Of a DNA stretch of 64,000 nucleotides, positions 45,343 to 55,742 are shown piece after piece. The stretch lies in NCBI GenBank assembly GCA_033220425.1, contig CM065652.1:2480001-2544000 (forward strand), given 5' to 3'. The notes below the pieces were generated by a model. It was given only the letters and a program-made list of their open reading frames with translations, did no database searches and was not told where the DNA came from. The translations under genes were made by a program, and so were the position numbers. The DNA is from Lepraria neglecta. Lineage: Eukaryota; Ascomycota; Lecanoromycetes; Lecanorales; Stereocaulaceae. The first letter of the stretch is position 1, and every line of letters begins with the position of its first letter.

Positions 45343-46509
45343 ATGTCAATCGAAATAGACTGGCCAACCCTAACCACCGGCCCCTCAGGCCAAGAGCTCG
45401 CCGACTCCATCCGCGACTTCATCCACGATAAATTCCAGCAAGTACAGCTTCCGCGCTTCATCCGCTCCGTGCAAGTCCACTCATTCGATTTCGGGGAAGA
45501 ATGCCCTGTCGTGGAGCTCAAGGATATTTCTGACCCGCTAGACGAGTTCTACGAGGATGATGAAGAGGAGGACGAAGATGGAGATGGTCCAGAGGAGGCA
45601 GAAAAAGGGCAGCTCGAAGCAGAATCGACAGCGAAAGCCCCCTTGAACACAAGCAAGCCACGGAAAAACAGCTCATCTACAACGCCCAAACCTACCTTCA
45701 TAGACACCCGCCTTCCAACTCTCCGCTCCGGCATCGCCACACCCTTCCTCTCCCGCTCCGCCACACCGGGCATAGGCGGTACCTCGAACTTAGGCTACTT
45801 CCACCTACCCATCAGCGCAGGTCTTTCAGGCACGCAGACGCCATTGGCACCTTGGAACGAATACCAGGGTCCCCCTTCGCCTTTGCGTCAACATGGGCAG
45901 CATTGGCATCATCAACATCATGAGTATGCGGATCCGAGTTCTAGGCCGTCGACATCACATACCCTCCCCGCTTCTCCACCCTTTGCAGAACCGCAGGGGC
46001 CTACTTCGGTGCAGGGTGATAGGTCGCAAGATCTGCAGACTACGTTGCATATCTCCTACAGTGGCTCGTTGTCGCTTTCCCTGACGGCCGAAATATTGCT
46101 GGATTATCCTATGCCGTCCTTTGTGGGTATACCGCTAAAGCTACAAATCACTGGTCTAAGCTTCGATGGTGTGGCGCTGTTAGCCTACCTAAGGCAGCCG
46201 GATAAGAACAAAGTGAACTTCTGCTTCCTAGGGGCTGAGGATGCTAAGGCTCTTGTTGGGGGTGATGGAGCGCTGGGCGGTGCTTCCCAAGACGATGGAG
46301 GCTTAGATGGCGCAAAGGAAAATGGCAAAGAGGGCAAGCTAGGCAGTCTTCTTCGGGAAATCAGGGTAGAAAGCGAGATCGGCAGACAAGAGAATGGGAA
46401 GCAAGTTCTCAAAAACGTGGGGAAGGTGGAGAAATTCGTGCTCGAGCAGGTACGGAGGATCTTTGAGGATGAATTTGTCTGGCCTAGCTTTTGGACTTTT
46501 CTTGTCTGA
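45343..46509 (+). CDS. MDM12: MDM12, ERMES complex subunit
   Basis: One exon of 388 residues. The start MSIEIDWPTLTTGPSGQELA and RDFIHDKFQQVQLPRFIRSV are diagnostic of Mdm12, followed by ELKDISDPLDEFYEDDEEED. The SMP lipid-binding domain is interrupted, as usual in this group, by a Pro/Ser-rich low-complexity insert. It resumes with TLHISYSGSLSLSLTAEIL and MPSFVGIPLKLQITGL, and ends RRIFEDEFVWPSFWTF. Mdm12 links Mdm10/Mdm34 on mitochondria with Mmm1 on the ER and helps carry phospholipids. The stop codon is 21 bp from that of the convergent methyltransferase gene. Confidence 0.95.
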   Translation: MSIEIDWPTLTTGPSGQELADSIRDFIHDKFQQVQLPRFIRSVQVHSFDFGEECPVVELKDISDPLDEFYEDDEEEDEDGDGPEEAEKGQLEAESTAKAPLNTSKPRKNSSSTTPKPTFIDTRLPTLRSGIATPFLSRSATPGIGGTSNLGYFHLPISAGLSGTQTPLAPWNEYQGPPSPLRQHGQHWHHQHHEYADPSSRPSTSHTLPASPPFAEPQGPTSVQGDRSQDLQTTLHISYSGSLSLSLTAEILLDYPMPSFVGIPLKLQITGLSFDGVALLAYLRQPDKNKVNFCFLGAEDAKALVGGDGALGGASQDDGGLDGAKENGKEGKLGSLLREIRVESEIGRQENGKQVLKNVGKVEKFVLEQVRRIFEDEFVWPSFWTFLV

Positions 46510-46530
46510 TGGCTTTTTCAATATCAGGCT

Positions 46531-47813
46531 CTAGCTATGGAGTCGAGTACTTGACGCCCATGCCCATACACTCCACCAACATGACACTTCCAGCCCTTCA
46601 TGCAATGAATTTTGCCAATCATCATACCCTACTTCTTCTCCTTCTTCTAGTAAGCCGAACCCTGCATCCTCCATCTTCATCCTAAATTCGCCTGGGTACG
46701 ACGAGTCAGGCCTCAGCGGTAGCTCAACGAATACCCGTGATTTTGCCTCCTTTCTCAAGTAATCCGCCATAGTACTGACTAGCCATCCCGAATGCTCAGC
46801 TGCGTAGAGCGAATCAGCTGCGAATATGATTTCGTATTTCTCCTCCTCTCGTAATAATACTAAGCTCTCTGACCAATCTAGCTCCCCGGCTGTAACAAAG
46901 CTTCCGCTGAATCTTGCTATCGCTTCATTCTGCCGCATGTTGTGCTCCAGATTTGGGAGGATAGGTGCCAAGTCAGTAATATGTATGTCAACAGAGAAGA
47001 GCCCTGAGGCTGCGAGGCCAACGAGACCGGTACCAGCTCCAAGCTCTAGAATTTTGGGACGAAGGTCGTTGGAGAGGGCTGAATGGGCATTTGGATTGCC
47101 TGGTTGGTGGATTATGGACTGATCGCGTGTCTTTGAGTCCTCTGATTGTGACAAGCCACGCCTTTGCGCGGAAAAGGCTTTGATAGAGGGGAAGTGTCTG
47201 GGAAGCAGTATGGGAAGCCGCTTGGCCAGCAGATACGAAGCAATCCACGTCTTATTTCCCAAATTATCGCCCGTAAGCGACGGCTCGTAGAGCTGGACAT
47301 TGATCTGTCTCTCATCACCCCAATGGCCTTCACGTCCATTCGACATTGCAACAGGGATCTTGAACGTTCGTGATAATGATGGCATGGCCGACCTCCCTGA
47401 CCGCTCGCTCAGCCGTTTGCTCGCTGTCTCCCATATCTCTTCTTTGTCTTCATCGTTCTCAATCCAATTCAGAGGACTGGATATAATCCTCGTTAGGTAG
47501 GATGGAACACCGTCTTGGTCTATCAGCGGGGATTTCGTGCTCTCGGTGGGATCGACATCCCAAGACGAGAGCCCGAGTGCAAGTTGAGAAAGCGTAGAAA
47601 GGAGCAACGCCGCAGACGGTTTGGTATAAAGTTGGGGGAGGTCGAAGACTACAGTGCAAATTCTTGATTCAGTGTCAGCTACTGATAGCGAGTGAAAGCT
47701 GTAATAAAAGGCGTACCATGCAGTGGGCCTCTATCTTCTCCTTCGCTACTAGACAGGATAGCTGGACCTGAGCCAGCTTCGTCGTCTCCTCTGGGAACAG
47801 TGACCCAGTCCAT
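46531..47813 (-). CDS. EFM2: Protein-lysine methyltransferase, EFM2-like
   Basis: Two exons (47717-47813, 46531-47648) encode 404 residues. The N-terminal block VFDLPQLYTKPS spans the intron and is typical of the Efm2 group. The SAM-binding motif I is PKILELGAGTGLVGLAAS, followed by DIHITDLAPILPNLEHN. The post-motif is IIFAADSLYAAEHSGWLV, then SRVFVELPLRPD. In yeast, Efm2 methylates translation elongation factors eEF2 and eEF3. The group is METTL21-like, so another substrate is possible. The gene is convergent with MDM12. Confidence 0.82.
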
Positions 47814-48108
47814 GTTCAATAGTAGCTTGGGAGCGCAAAGAATGAAAGCCTTGGGGGCTAGGATACCCGAGCGGGATGACGTTTGGGGGCGCTAGATCTG
47901 CCCCGGCGAGGCTCGGATACTACTCCACTCCCTAGAACCTATTGCTCCGGGCTTCATCGGTCATCCACGTTACTGGTTGACAGCTGTCTGCTAACACCAG
48001 GTGAGAAGCTTGGCCTGCAAAAGCTTTAAAGACATCACCTCGTCCAGCGACATTCCTACATCGTCGTCTCCTTTCTCAACAGCTAACGCTAACGCAGCTT
48101 CGACAACA

Positions 48109-48942
48109 ATGGTACTCGGTCTCCTAACCCTCGCCGCCATCCCCACCACAATCGGCGTAGCCGAAGGAGTCAACTCCCAGAAGGGAGAAAATGACCCCGA
48201 AACATCATCTAAGACAGAAGCAGAGCGAATGCGGAAATTCAACTTAGAATGCTACTGCGAGACCAAGAGCCGGATGGCAAAGGAAATCGATGGCGGGAAA
48301 GTCGTGCTAAGCGGAGATAAAGTCTACATCGACACTCAATCGTCGACAAAAGGGCATACATTTGAAGGGTTTTACATTGGATATCCAGATCCTGATCGGC
48401 CGCAACCGCCGCCGCTGGGGCTGGTGTCGAGTATCAGCAATGATCCGCCGATGTTGAATTGGATTTATATAGATAAAGATACTAGGGAAGTGAAATATGG
48501 GAACCGGACGCAGAGTAAGCAGCATATTGTAGGTTCGTGGGGGTGGGATGCGGGTGAGGAGGGAGGACCTGGGGGTGTAACGTTGGAGGGAGAGGAGGGC
48601 GCTGTGGCGGTTGAGACCGAGAATGGATGGGAAATTCGATGGGAAGATAAGAACGGCGATATCGGAGTGGAAGGGAAGAGGAAGTTGACAGTAAGCCTGG
48701 AGAGGAAGATGTTAGAGCCCACGGAGGAAGAGAAGCAAGAGCAAAAGACGAAAGCAGCTGGGGCGATAAAGACTGATTCGAATTTTACATTGACGAATAC
48801 TACATTCCAGAGCAACAAAAAGACCACAGGGGAGCCAGTGAAGGCAGTGAAAGCCTCGATCGAGAAAGCGAAACCAAAGCCTAAGGAGCCGAGACTCGAG
48901 TTCAGCAGCACGACTATTGAGAAACCAATGGAAGGGAAATAG
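48109..48942 (+). CDS. Conserved ascomycete protein of unknown function
   Basis: The chosen ATG gives MVLGLLTLAAIPTTIGVAEG, a hydrophobic segment that is the usual start in the family; an upstream extension in frame is less likely. Later conserved blocks are KFNLECYCETKSR, GGKVVLSGDKVYI, FEGFYIGYPDPDRP, GLVSSISNDPPMLNWIYID, REVKYGNRTQSKQHIVGSW and RWEDKNGDIG. The C terminus is Lys/Glu-rich. I know this pattern from many Pezizomycotina genomes but not a function for it. Length is 277 residues. Confidence 0.75.
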   Translation: MVLGLLTLAAIPTTIGVAEGVNSQKGENDPETSSKTEAERMRKFNLECYCETKSRMAKEIDGGKVVLSGDKVYIDTQSSTKGHTFEGFYIGYPDPDRPQPPPLGLVSSISNDPPMLNWIYIDKDTREVKYGNRTQSKQHIVGSWGWDAGEEGGPGGVTLEGEEGAVAVETENGWEIRWEDKNGDIGVEGKRKLTVSLERKMLEPTEEEKQEQKTKAAGAIKTDSNFTLTNTTFQSNKKTTGEPVKAVKASIEKAKPKPKEPRLEFSSTTIEKPMEGK

Positions 48943-49163
48943 ACAATGTCCCGTCTAGTCTAAGAGCCAGTCTATGAGCAACGTCCCCTGCCTCTATATA
49001 CACGCCGTTCTATATACGGGATCTCGCAGATGCAAATCTTGTATCATGCCCAACAAACTCCATCCGCCCGCAGGAGATTTGATGTACAATCCCACGGTCC
49101 CAAATGCAGTGGTCCCCCAACGCCTCTTCGCTGATGCAAAACCAGACCATCCCACGCCGTTCT

Positions 49164-51158
49164 CTACGCAACAGCATACTTGCTCCACTTTCGAATCTTC
49201 ACACCATAGATGTAGAAAAGATACGGCACGGGCACCAAGAGAGCACTCAGACAGCCTAGGATGGTCAATGTCCAATGAACGCCAAGATTCTTGTAAAATG
49301 GAATCGATACCTGCAAAATCGCGGAATTAGCATGTCCGTTTAAGATCAAAGATCGAATTGCGAGACACATCCAGGAGAAGATATGCTCCCGAGAAATGCT
49401 TACCTCAATCATACCCCCAGCCGCCACATATCGTATCAGTGTTGCGCTCGCCAACGCACTCGCCGCATAGGCCTCATAAGCATCAATAATATATTGATAG
49501 CTGCTGATGAAGACGCATAAGATGCCATATCCGAAGAGGACACTGGCGGCAAGGGGAGACCAATACGAGATGTCAGGGTAAGCGGTCCACCCCATCCAGA
49601 GCATGCTGATTGGAATCGCTGGCGCCCCAAACATTGCAAACCACAGCCTAAATTCTGGTGGGAGGCGGTCTCCGCCTTGCTCTTTGATCTTTGCAAGATC
49701 TCTTTTGGCCCACATGTATATGATGGGAACGAGAATGGATGCTAGGCAGAGTCCAATTCCAATCCCGATGAAAGAAAGACCAGTGATGCCTTCGGAAAAG
49801 CCGTACGTCTCAGTGAAGACGAAAGTGTAGCCGTTCAAGAAGGTGAAGAGGATGATATAGATGACGGTCAAATAAAGGGCTATGAAAATGATGATCGGTT
49901 CGCTAAATGTGAGGAGGAATGGCCGGTAGAGAGCTCGGCCTAATCGTTTGACGAAAGTGACATCTCGAATCTCGACTTCGGCTTTGTATCGATCATCACC
50001 AGTCAATTCGCGCAATCGAGATGCTTTCCATTTCAAGAGAATTGGAGCATACGTTTCCGGCTGGAAAAGGACGACGTTGAAAAGTATGAGTCCGGAAATG
50101 ATGAGGGTAATCCATTCTGTCCAGCGCCAGGAGACCAGAGAGGATTGTCCGATGAAGCCGCCAACCACAGGACCGAAGATTGGGCCCATAAAAGCAGCAT
50201 TGGCGAACACAGGGAATGCGTAGACCCGCTCCATGGGATTCCAAAGGTCCGAGATCGATCCCCCAGCACAAGTCAGAGGCGTTGCAGCAAAGCAGCCGGC
50301 AATGAAGCGAAAGGCAAGCTGTGCGCTAATATTGGGTGCCAATGCTGACGCCATGATGAAAATCATATAGAGGGAGAGGGTGGTAATGTAAACGGGATTC
50401 CGACCAATGGTTTCAGAAACCGGACCAGCAAGGAGAGCTCCAACTCCGAACCCTATTAGAAACAGTCCTGTGGCGAGCGATTCCGCGACTTCACTGACTC
50501 CAAAGTCCATGGATGCTTGCGTCAGGGCAGCGGAGTCAACACTAGAAGCGAATCCGACAATCCAACCAATGGATGCGATGTTGACCGTGGCGCCAATCCG
50601 AGTCGTGAAGCTCCAATTATGCGGGTCCATGATATCTTTCTCGCCCTCATAACCCACCACAAAGACCTTTCCCTGACCGCCCTCCTTCGTTGACCGATCC
50701 CTGACATCAATGCCCGTCAACGTCGTACCCAACGCTGTCCCCAAACTCCTTCTCGTCGCTACCGTAGACGCGCGACTCATATGTTCCGACTCCTCTCCAG
50801 CCATTGATCCCTCCCGGCCAGATGGCGCAGAGTGTATAGGCTCAAAGCTTCCACCATCTTTCTCAGCAAGCTGTTTTTCTGGGTCCTCAGTCTGTGTGTG
50901 GTCTTGTGCTTGGGTGGCGGCATCCCCGCCGGCTGCTTGTTCGCCCTTCTCTGGATCTCGTGTGTCGGTGTTGGCATGATATTGGGCGTGAAAGGCTTCG
51001 CCTTCAATTACCGGGCCAGCAGCATTCTCGTTCGAGGAATAGGCCAAGCCAGCCGCCGAGTTGTACGGTTGGCCCAGTGCTTCTGCCTTGCTTTTGTCTC
51101 GCTCATATTGCCTAGCTACATACTTTCCGAAACGGCGGTATTGGAGAATTGACTGCAT
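49164..51158 (-). CDS. MFS drug/polyamine transporter (DHA1, TPO1-like)
   Basis: A long acidic cytosolic N terminus of about 190 residues precedes DPHNWSFTTRIGATVNIASI. Twelve helices follow. The GPVSETIGRNPVY loop (motif A like) and AGCFAATPLTCAGGSISDLW with ERVYAFPVFANAAFMGPIFG are typical of the DHA1 multidrug and polyamine branch. One intron of 93 bp (49311-49403) splits MIE from VSIPFYKNLGVHWTLTILG. It has GTAAGC and GCAG ends and should be removed. It carries no stop and is a multiple of three, so the unspliced frame is also open. The spliced protein has 633 residues. The substrate is not predictable. Confidence 0.88.
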   Translation of the reverse strand: MQSILQYRRFGKYVARQYERDKSKAEALGQPYNSAAGLAYSSNENAAGPVIEGEAFHAQYHANTDTRDPEKGEQAAGGDAATQAQDHTQTEDPEKQLAEKDGGSFEPIHSAPSGREGSMAGEESEHMSRASTVATRRSLGTALGTTLTGIDVRDRSTKEGGQGKVFVVGYEGEKDIMDPHNWSFTTRIGATVNIASIGWIVGFASSVDSAALTQASMDFGVSEVAESLATGLFLIGFGVGALLAGPVSETIGRNPVYITTLSLYMIFIMASALAPNISAQLAFRFIAGCFAATPLTCAGGSISDLWNPMERVYAFPVFANAAFMGPIFGPVVGGFIGQSSLVSWRWTEWITLIISGLILFNVVLFQPETYAPILLKWKASRLRELTGDDRYKAEVEIRDVTFVKRLGRALYRPFLLTFSEPIIIFIALYLTVIYIILFTFLNGYTFVFTETYGFSEGITGLSFIGIGIGLCLASILVPIIYMWAKRDLAKIKEQGGDRLPPEFRLWFAMFGAPAIPISMLWMGWTAYPDISYWSPLAASVLFGYGILCVFISSYQYIIDAYEAYAASALASATLIRYVAAGGMIEVSISREHIFSWMCLAIRSLILNGHANSAILQVSIPFYKNLGVHWTLTILGCLSALLVPVPYLFYIYGVKIRKWSKYAVA

Positions 51159-51664
51159 GGTGCTCTAAATGCTCTAGCTACTCTATGAAAAAGAAAGGAA
51201 TGGCGAAAGATGTCAAGATGCGGAGATTGGGAGACGAAAGACACTGGGGCATGCAATTCAACATAAGCCAGCCCTCGATGACTCCGCCAACACCGAGACC
51301 GGCGTGCGCCGTCGAACTTATAAATCTGCAATTATGATTTGGATCTGACGTCAATTGGGGAGGCAGTCATCCCGCGACACCCGTGTGACATGGCTTCGGC
51401 AATTTTGGGCGGGTTGGCGGAGGTTAGGCCGAAAGCTTGTTTGGGTGGTTTGCTGGGATGGATCTTCCTGATTTGGAGGTACTTGGTACTCGGTCTTTGG
51501 CTGTGAGGAAGCAGGTCATGGAAAGAGACGAAAGGTCGAGAATAATTGGCAAGACGAGATTATTGAACGTGCAGAGTCAATGCTTTATTCTAGTCTATAG
51601 CTCTCAGCTATCATACAAACCCCTCCCCATCCCCATCCCCATCCCTCGCTCATCCATGCCCCAT
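51159..51664. other. Intergenic between MFS and MCR1 genes
   Basis: About 0.5 kb holding the MFS promoter and the MCR1 3' end. A CCCATC microsatellite lies at about 51618-51645. No gene is seen. Confidence 0.4.
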
Positions 51665-52884
51665 CTAGAACTTATAAACCTGCTCCTGGCTATACCCCAA
51701 CTCCTTCAAAATCCCCGTTAACTCCCCCTGATCCGCCGGACTCTTCTTCGCCCCACTAACCGCCTTATACAACCCCGGCGGCCCACAAACAAAAACCTTC
51801 ACATTCTTCTCCTTCGGCTCCGGCAGTACTGTCTTCAGCAAGTCCTTCGAAATAAAACCCTTCCCGCCTGCCCAGCCTTCAGGCGGCTTGTCAAGGAGAT
51901 AGAAAGCGCGGAAGCGTTGGGGGTAGGTGTTTTCGAGATCTTCCAATTCGCGTTTCAGGAGGATGTCGGCTTCGGAGATGTTGCCGAAGACGAGGGTGAC
52001 ATTTGTTTTGTCGGCGGGGTTTTTGAAGATGGCGCGGGCGAGTTGGTACATCCTGTGTATCCATACAATCAGTCCAAACTCATATCTTCACACCCAGAGT
52101 AAGGTCGGACGGATAAGCTGATAGTTAGTTACTTACGGCGTAATCCCCGTCCCACCAGCAATCAAAGCAATATGATCATGCTTATTAGCCTCCCACGGAT
52201 ACTTAGGAATGGGTCCCTTAAAATCCAACCGCTGCCCCTCCTTCATATTATGCAAATGCTCACTCATCGGCCCATTAGGGTATTTCTTTATCACAAAATC
52301 AATATACCCCGTCTCATCCTCATCGCTCGTAGGCGTATACGGCCTAATAACCGGCTTCTCCATTTCCGGGCCTTTGTACTTGGTGAGTAGAGCGCTGGCG
52401 ATTTGAAGGCCTGAGACATCGTCGGCGTTTGGCAAAGCAAAGCGGAATTTTTTCGTGTTGTGGTTGATTTCTTCGACGGATTCGAGTTTGAGGTCTATGA
52501 AGCCTTGGTCGCTGCCTTGGAAAGCTTTTTGGGGGAATGAGGCAGAGGCGCTGGGGTTTGAGGGGACGGTATTTTGTTCGGCGCTTGAGGGGGGGGCGTG
52601 GGATTCGGGTCTGGTGCGCTGGTAGTAGTAGTATCCTCCGCCTCCTAAAGCGGCGGCTGTGACGGTTGCGTAGATTACGGTGTTGGAGCCGCTGGAGGCT
52701 GGGCCTGGTGGGGTTGCATAACGGCGGACGCTCTGGAGAGGCAGCAATTGTCAGCAATGGGACGAGTCGATGGGAGGTCAATGGGATTGGGAAGGGCCTG
52801 ATTGAGGCGATTGAAGCACTCTAAATAGAGGATACTCACTTGCTTCAGCGGCTGGGCCAATCTTAGGACCTGTCTTGCTAACAT
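51665..52884 (-). CDS. MCR1: NADH-cytochrome b5 reductase 2 (mitochondrial)
   Basis: Exon 1 ([15 protein letters not shown]) with [11 protein letters not shown] from exon 2 forms a mitochondrial presequence. It is followed by a membrane segment, [20 protein letters not shown]. The FAD-binding motif [14 protein letters not shown] and the NADH-binding motifs [11 protein letters not shown] and [15 protein letters not shown] are complete, and GFISKDLL and [10 protein letters not shown] end the protein as in Mcr1. An intron separates GGTGITP from MYQLARAIF. Mcr1 sits in the outer membrane and intermembrane space and passes electrons from NADH to cytochrome b5, erythroascorbate radicals and sterol synthesis. 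Confidence 0.95.
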
Positions 52885-53215
52885 GGTGCAGCAGGTTGTG
52901 GTTGTAGTCGTAAAGCTGTTGGTGAAACAAAATCTCGTTCGCGGAGCTTCCAATGACGTACTTCGCTCGCGCTTTACCTGATTGGGACGGGCATCGGCTT
53001 GGGAGCATTAAACAATTTCTATATTCATGGACATTGTAGTCTTAGGGCTCATAGTTGAAGGGCCATACAGAGAGAGGCAGAGCATTAGGTTCGCCTGCCT
53101 ATCTATGCTCATGATAAATATATACAAGAATGTAAATTTTACAGAACAAAAGCCTCAATTTGTTCCACCACAACACACCATACAGCCATCGATTAGACTC
53201 GTTGGGCGCATTATT
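52885..53215. other. Intergenic between MCR1 and GH45 genes
   Basis: This interval holds the MCR1 promoter and GH45 3' end. No gene or repeat is seen. Confidence 0.4.
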
Positions 53216-54369
53216 TTAGGCCTCACATTCATCGTCAGCCTCCTCCTCAACCATGTGAGCATCGTAACTCACTTTATGATGGGGGCTCCAATGGGGATGG
53301 TGAGGCGTCGTCTTGGAGCTAGAGGAGCTAGAAGTAGTGGATGTGTGCGTGCTCGAGGTCTGAGTCGTTGAGGAGGCTGAGGTTGGAGCTTGGCTAATTG
53401 GCTTCGTGGTGCTACTGGGTTTGTTGACTGGAGTGACACTGGTGGTAGATTCCTTTACGGGGATAGCGCTAGTTGAGCTCTTTGGCGTACTGATAGGTGC
53501 CGCTGGGGCTTTTATCGAGTACGACGGGGTGGATGGGACGTTAGCAGTGTTGTATCCTGTCACTGAGCAACCAGACTTGGCGACCAGCTCAGCAGGACAG
53601 GTGACAACTTCCCAGTCGACACTGGAGATGTTAGCTGATGAATGTGGTTTTAGTATAGAGCAGGACATACCTAGGATTATCAGCTCCCTGCATCCAGCCC
53701 CAGCGGAAGTCACAGCCGGGCTGAAGCGCAGTTGGGAATTGGGAGCAGGTATTCGTGCTCGGTCCGCCGTACTGTGCTCCCCAGACAGCAGAGGTAGCAC
53801 CCCACTCGGAAGTGCAAGCATCATAGATGCCAAAGCCGCCTCCAGGTATCTAGCACCGTTAGTATTCTTACAGTAGCAGTGGACATAAAAAGCTTACAGC
53901 GAGATCAAATTGGGTGCTGGCGACATCAGAGCCTGTATTTGTGGCCTGCACAACCATTTTCTTTCCCGAAAGAACGGTGCTCGTGAAAGTAAGCTGGTAG
54001 CAAGCACAGCAATTAGGGGCGCTGGCGCTGACAGCAGCAAAGCCATAGGCCAAGTCGTCACTGATAGCCCATGGTGATTGATCACCGCACATGTAGGCAG
54101 TCCCACCTGCACAACCAGACTGTGCGTTGGCGTCTGCCAAAGTATTGTCTGACTTATCGCAGGTCTTGACGGGCGAGGTGATGCTGGAGCTGGACCAGGC
54201 ACAAGATGGCTTGCAGCAGTCCCTAATCATGGTTAACGATGCAGTATGCGGGGCAGTAGAGTTTATACCAGTAGCGAGTCGTAGTGCCAGAGCCAGACTG
54301 GGCTACACTTAGGGTAACATGGGTGCTAAGCAGAGCCGTAATAGCAATTGCCTTTAGGTAGTTTGCCAT
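53216..54369 (-). CDS. GH45 endoglucanase
   Basis: MANYLKAIAITALLSTHVTL with SVAQS is a signal peptide. The catalytic domain follows directly: TTTRYW, an intron, then DCCKPSCAWS, the GH45 signature with the catalytic Asp. Next come YMCGDQSPWAISDDLAYGFA, CCACYQLTFTS, TQFDLA with an intron, IPGGGFGIYDACTSEWG, PGCDFRWGWMQGADNP and, after a further intron, VDWEVVTCPAELVAKSGC. Cysteines are all conserved by eye. It should cut internal beta-1,4 bonds of cellulose. A Ser/Thr-rich linker of about 100 residues follows, but instead of a cellulose-binding CBM1 the protein ends in a His-rich and acidic tail (HHPHWSPHHK, then EEEADDECEA). Confidence 0.9.
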
Positions 54370-55742
54370 CCTTTTGATGATGGAGAAATATATACAGAGA
54401 AGGTATGGGTCTGAAAGTGCAATGCAGCAGTAATGACTGACTTGTGGCGGCTTATTTTAACGAAAGTGGGACTCAACTAGGAGCCAAAATTCAATGAATG
54501 ACTGGAAGGACTCGCAGAGTCGATCTTCAAAAAGGAGAAAAGAAAGGGTGAAACGTCGATAGTTATACAGATCTCTCATATTGACGCCCAAGGTCTTAGT
54601 GTCAATCTCGGTTGCATAAGCAGTTGGCTAAATGTCAGAACCACATGTTGACCCCGCTTTCAGTGCTGGCGACAAGGGTACCATGCAGCCGCCCTCTAGG
54701 AAGCTGGGAATCGTGCATCGATGCCCTAATCGAGCGGGGCTACCCCACCCCTGAGTACCTACAGTTATTGAGAATGTTTGAGCCCTAAGATTCGTGCGGA
54801 AAGCGAGTAGATTTCGATTTAACTATAGTCAGCTGTCCCACATTTGCTCTGGATCTCACTGCTCCAACGAAGTCTATGTTAGCAGCTGCAGACCGCATTA
54901 ACAATGGAAACAAGACCCCAGTCGTGAGTACCCCTGGACATGAGGGAATCGCTGGCGTCGTTCTCCTGGAGGATATGAGATCAAAACTAGGCCTAGACCT
55001 AACGTGCCAAATGATACCTCAAGATGGCTTGCACGGGTTGTTGAATCAATGCAACAAGCCGCGCGCTATCACTTGATTCCAAGAAGAAGATTGGATCATA
55101 TCCATGTCGTTAGGAATCGTGGAGGTTGAAGTGGGTGCAAACGAGATTGCCAAGGAGACGGAAGGATCTCCCTAGATGTTTCATACTGAACATCGTTTAT
55201 CAACCCCCATCTCGTCGGTGAGATCGTGCATCTTTCCAAGGAGCTGGAGTGTATAAGTGGCTTGCTAAAATCTCGGCTACAGACTTCAGGAGGTGACTGA
55301 GTCTTCGGAAGGGAGTGAAAGATGTTTGTAGAGAAGCAAATAACAAAAGCTCAGCCAGCTTATGTAAGCGAAAACGTCAACATTGTTCCTGCAAAAACTT
55401 GAGAAATCTCTAACCCATGGCGAATACAAATTAGGCCCATGCAGTCAGCATAATCCGAGTTCTGCAGTATTTCTGTCTCTTTGGTTTCGGATCAAAAAAA
55501 TTTTAAGAATTATTTAGCCAACTTTTAGGCTTGAATCGGGACTCAAGATTGACTCTATGGGCTCAGCACAAGCATATAAATCACAAAATGTTGGCTCAGT
55601 ATCTTTTATAACACGATTTATAAAATACGGACCTTTCACATTCGACCAATCGACTATCTCACGTCCCGTCCTCTTTTCGAGGTCGACCTGCTAGAAGGAC
55701 TGTCCCTAACATTTCGGACACTGTCTTGCTCGTTAATCGGGT
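54370..55742. other. No gene recognised
   Basis: This interval holds the GH45 promoter and about 1 kb of further DNA. A plus-strand frame at 54876-55076 (MLAAADRINNGNKTPVV) has no known motif and may be a relic. The DNA from 55480 to 55640 is AT-rich. Confidence 0.4.
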
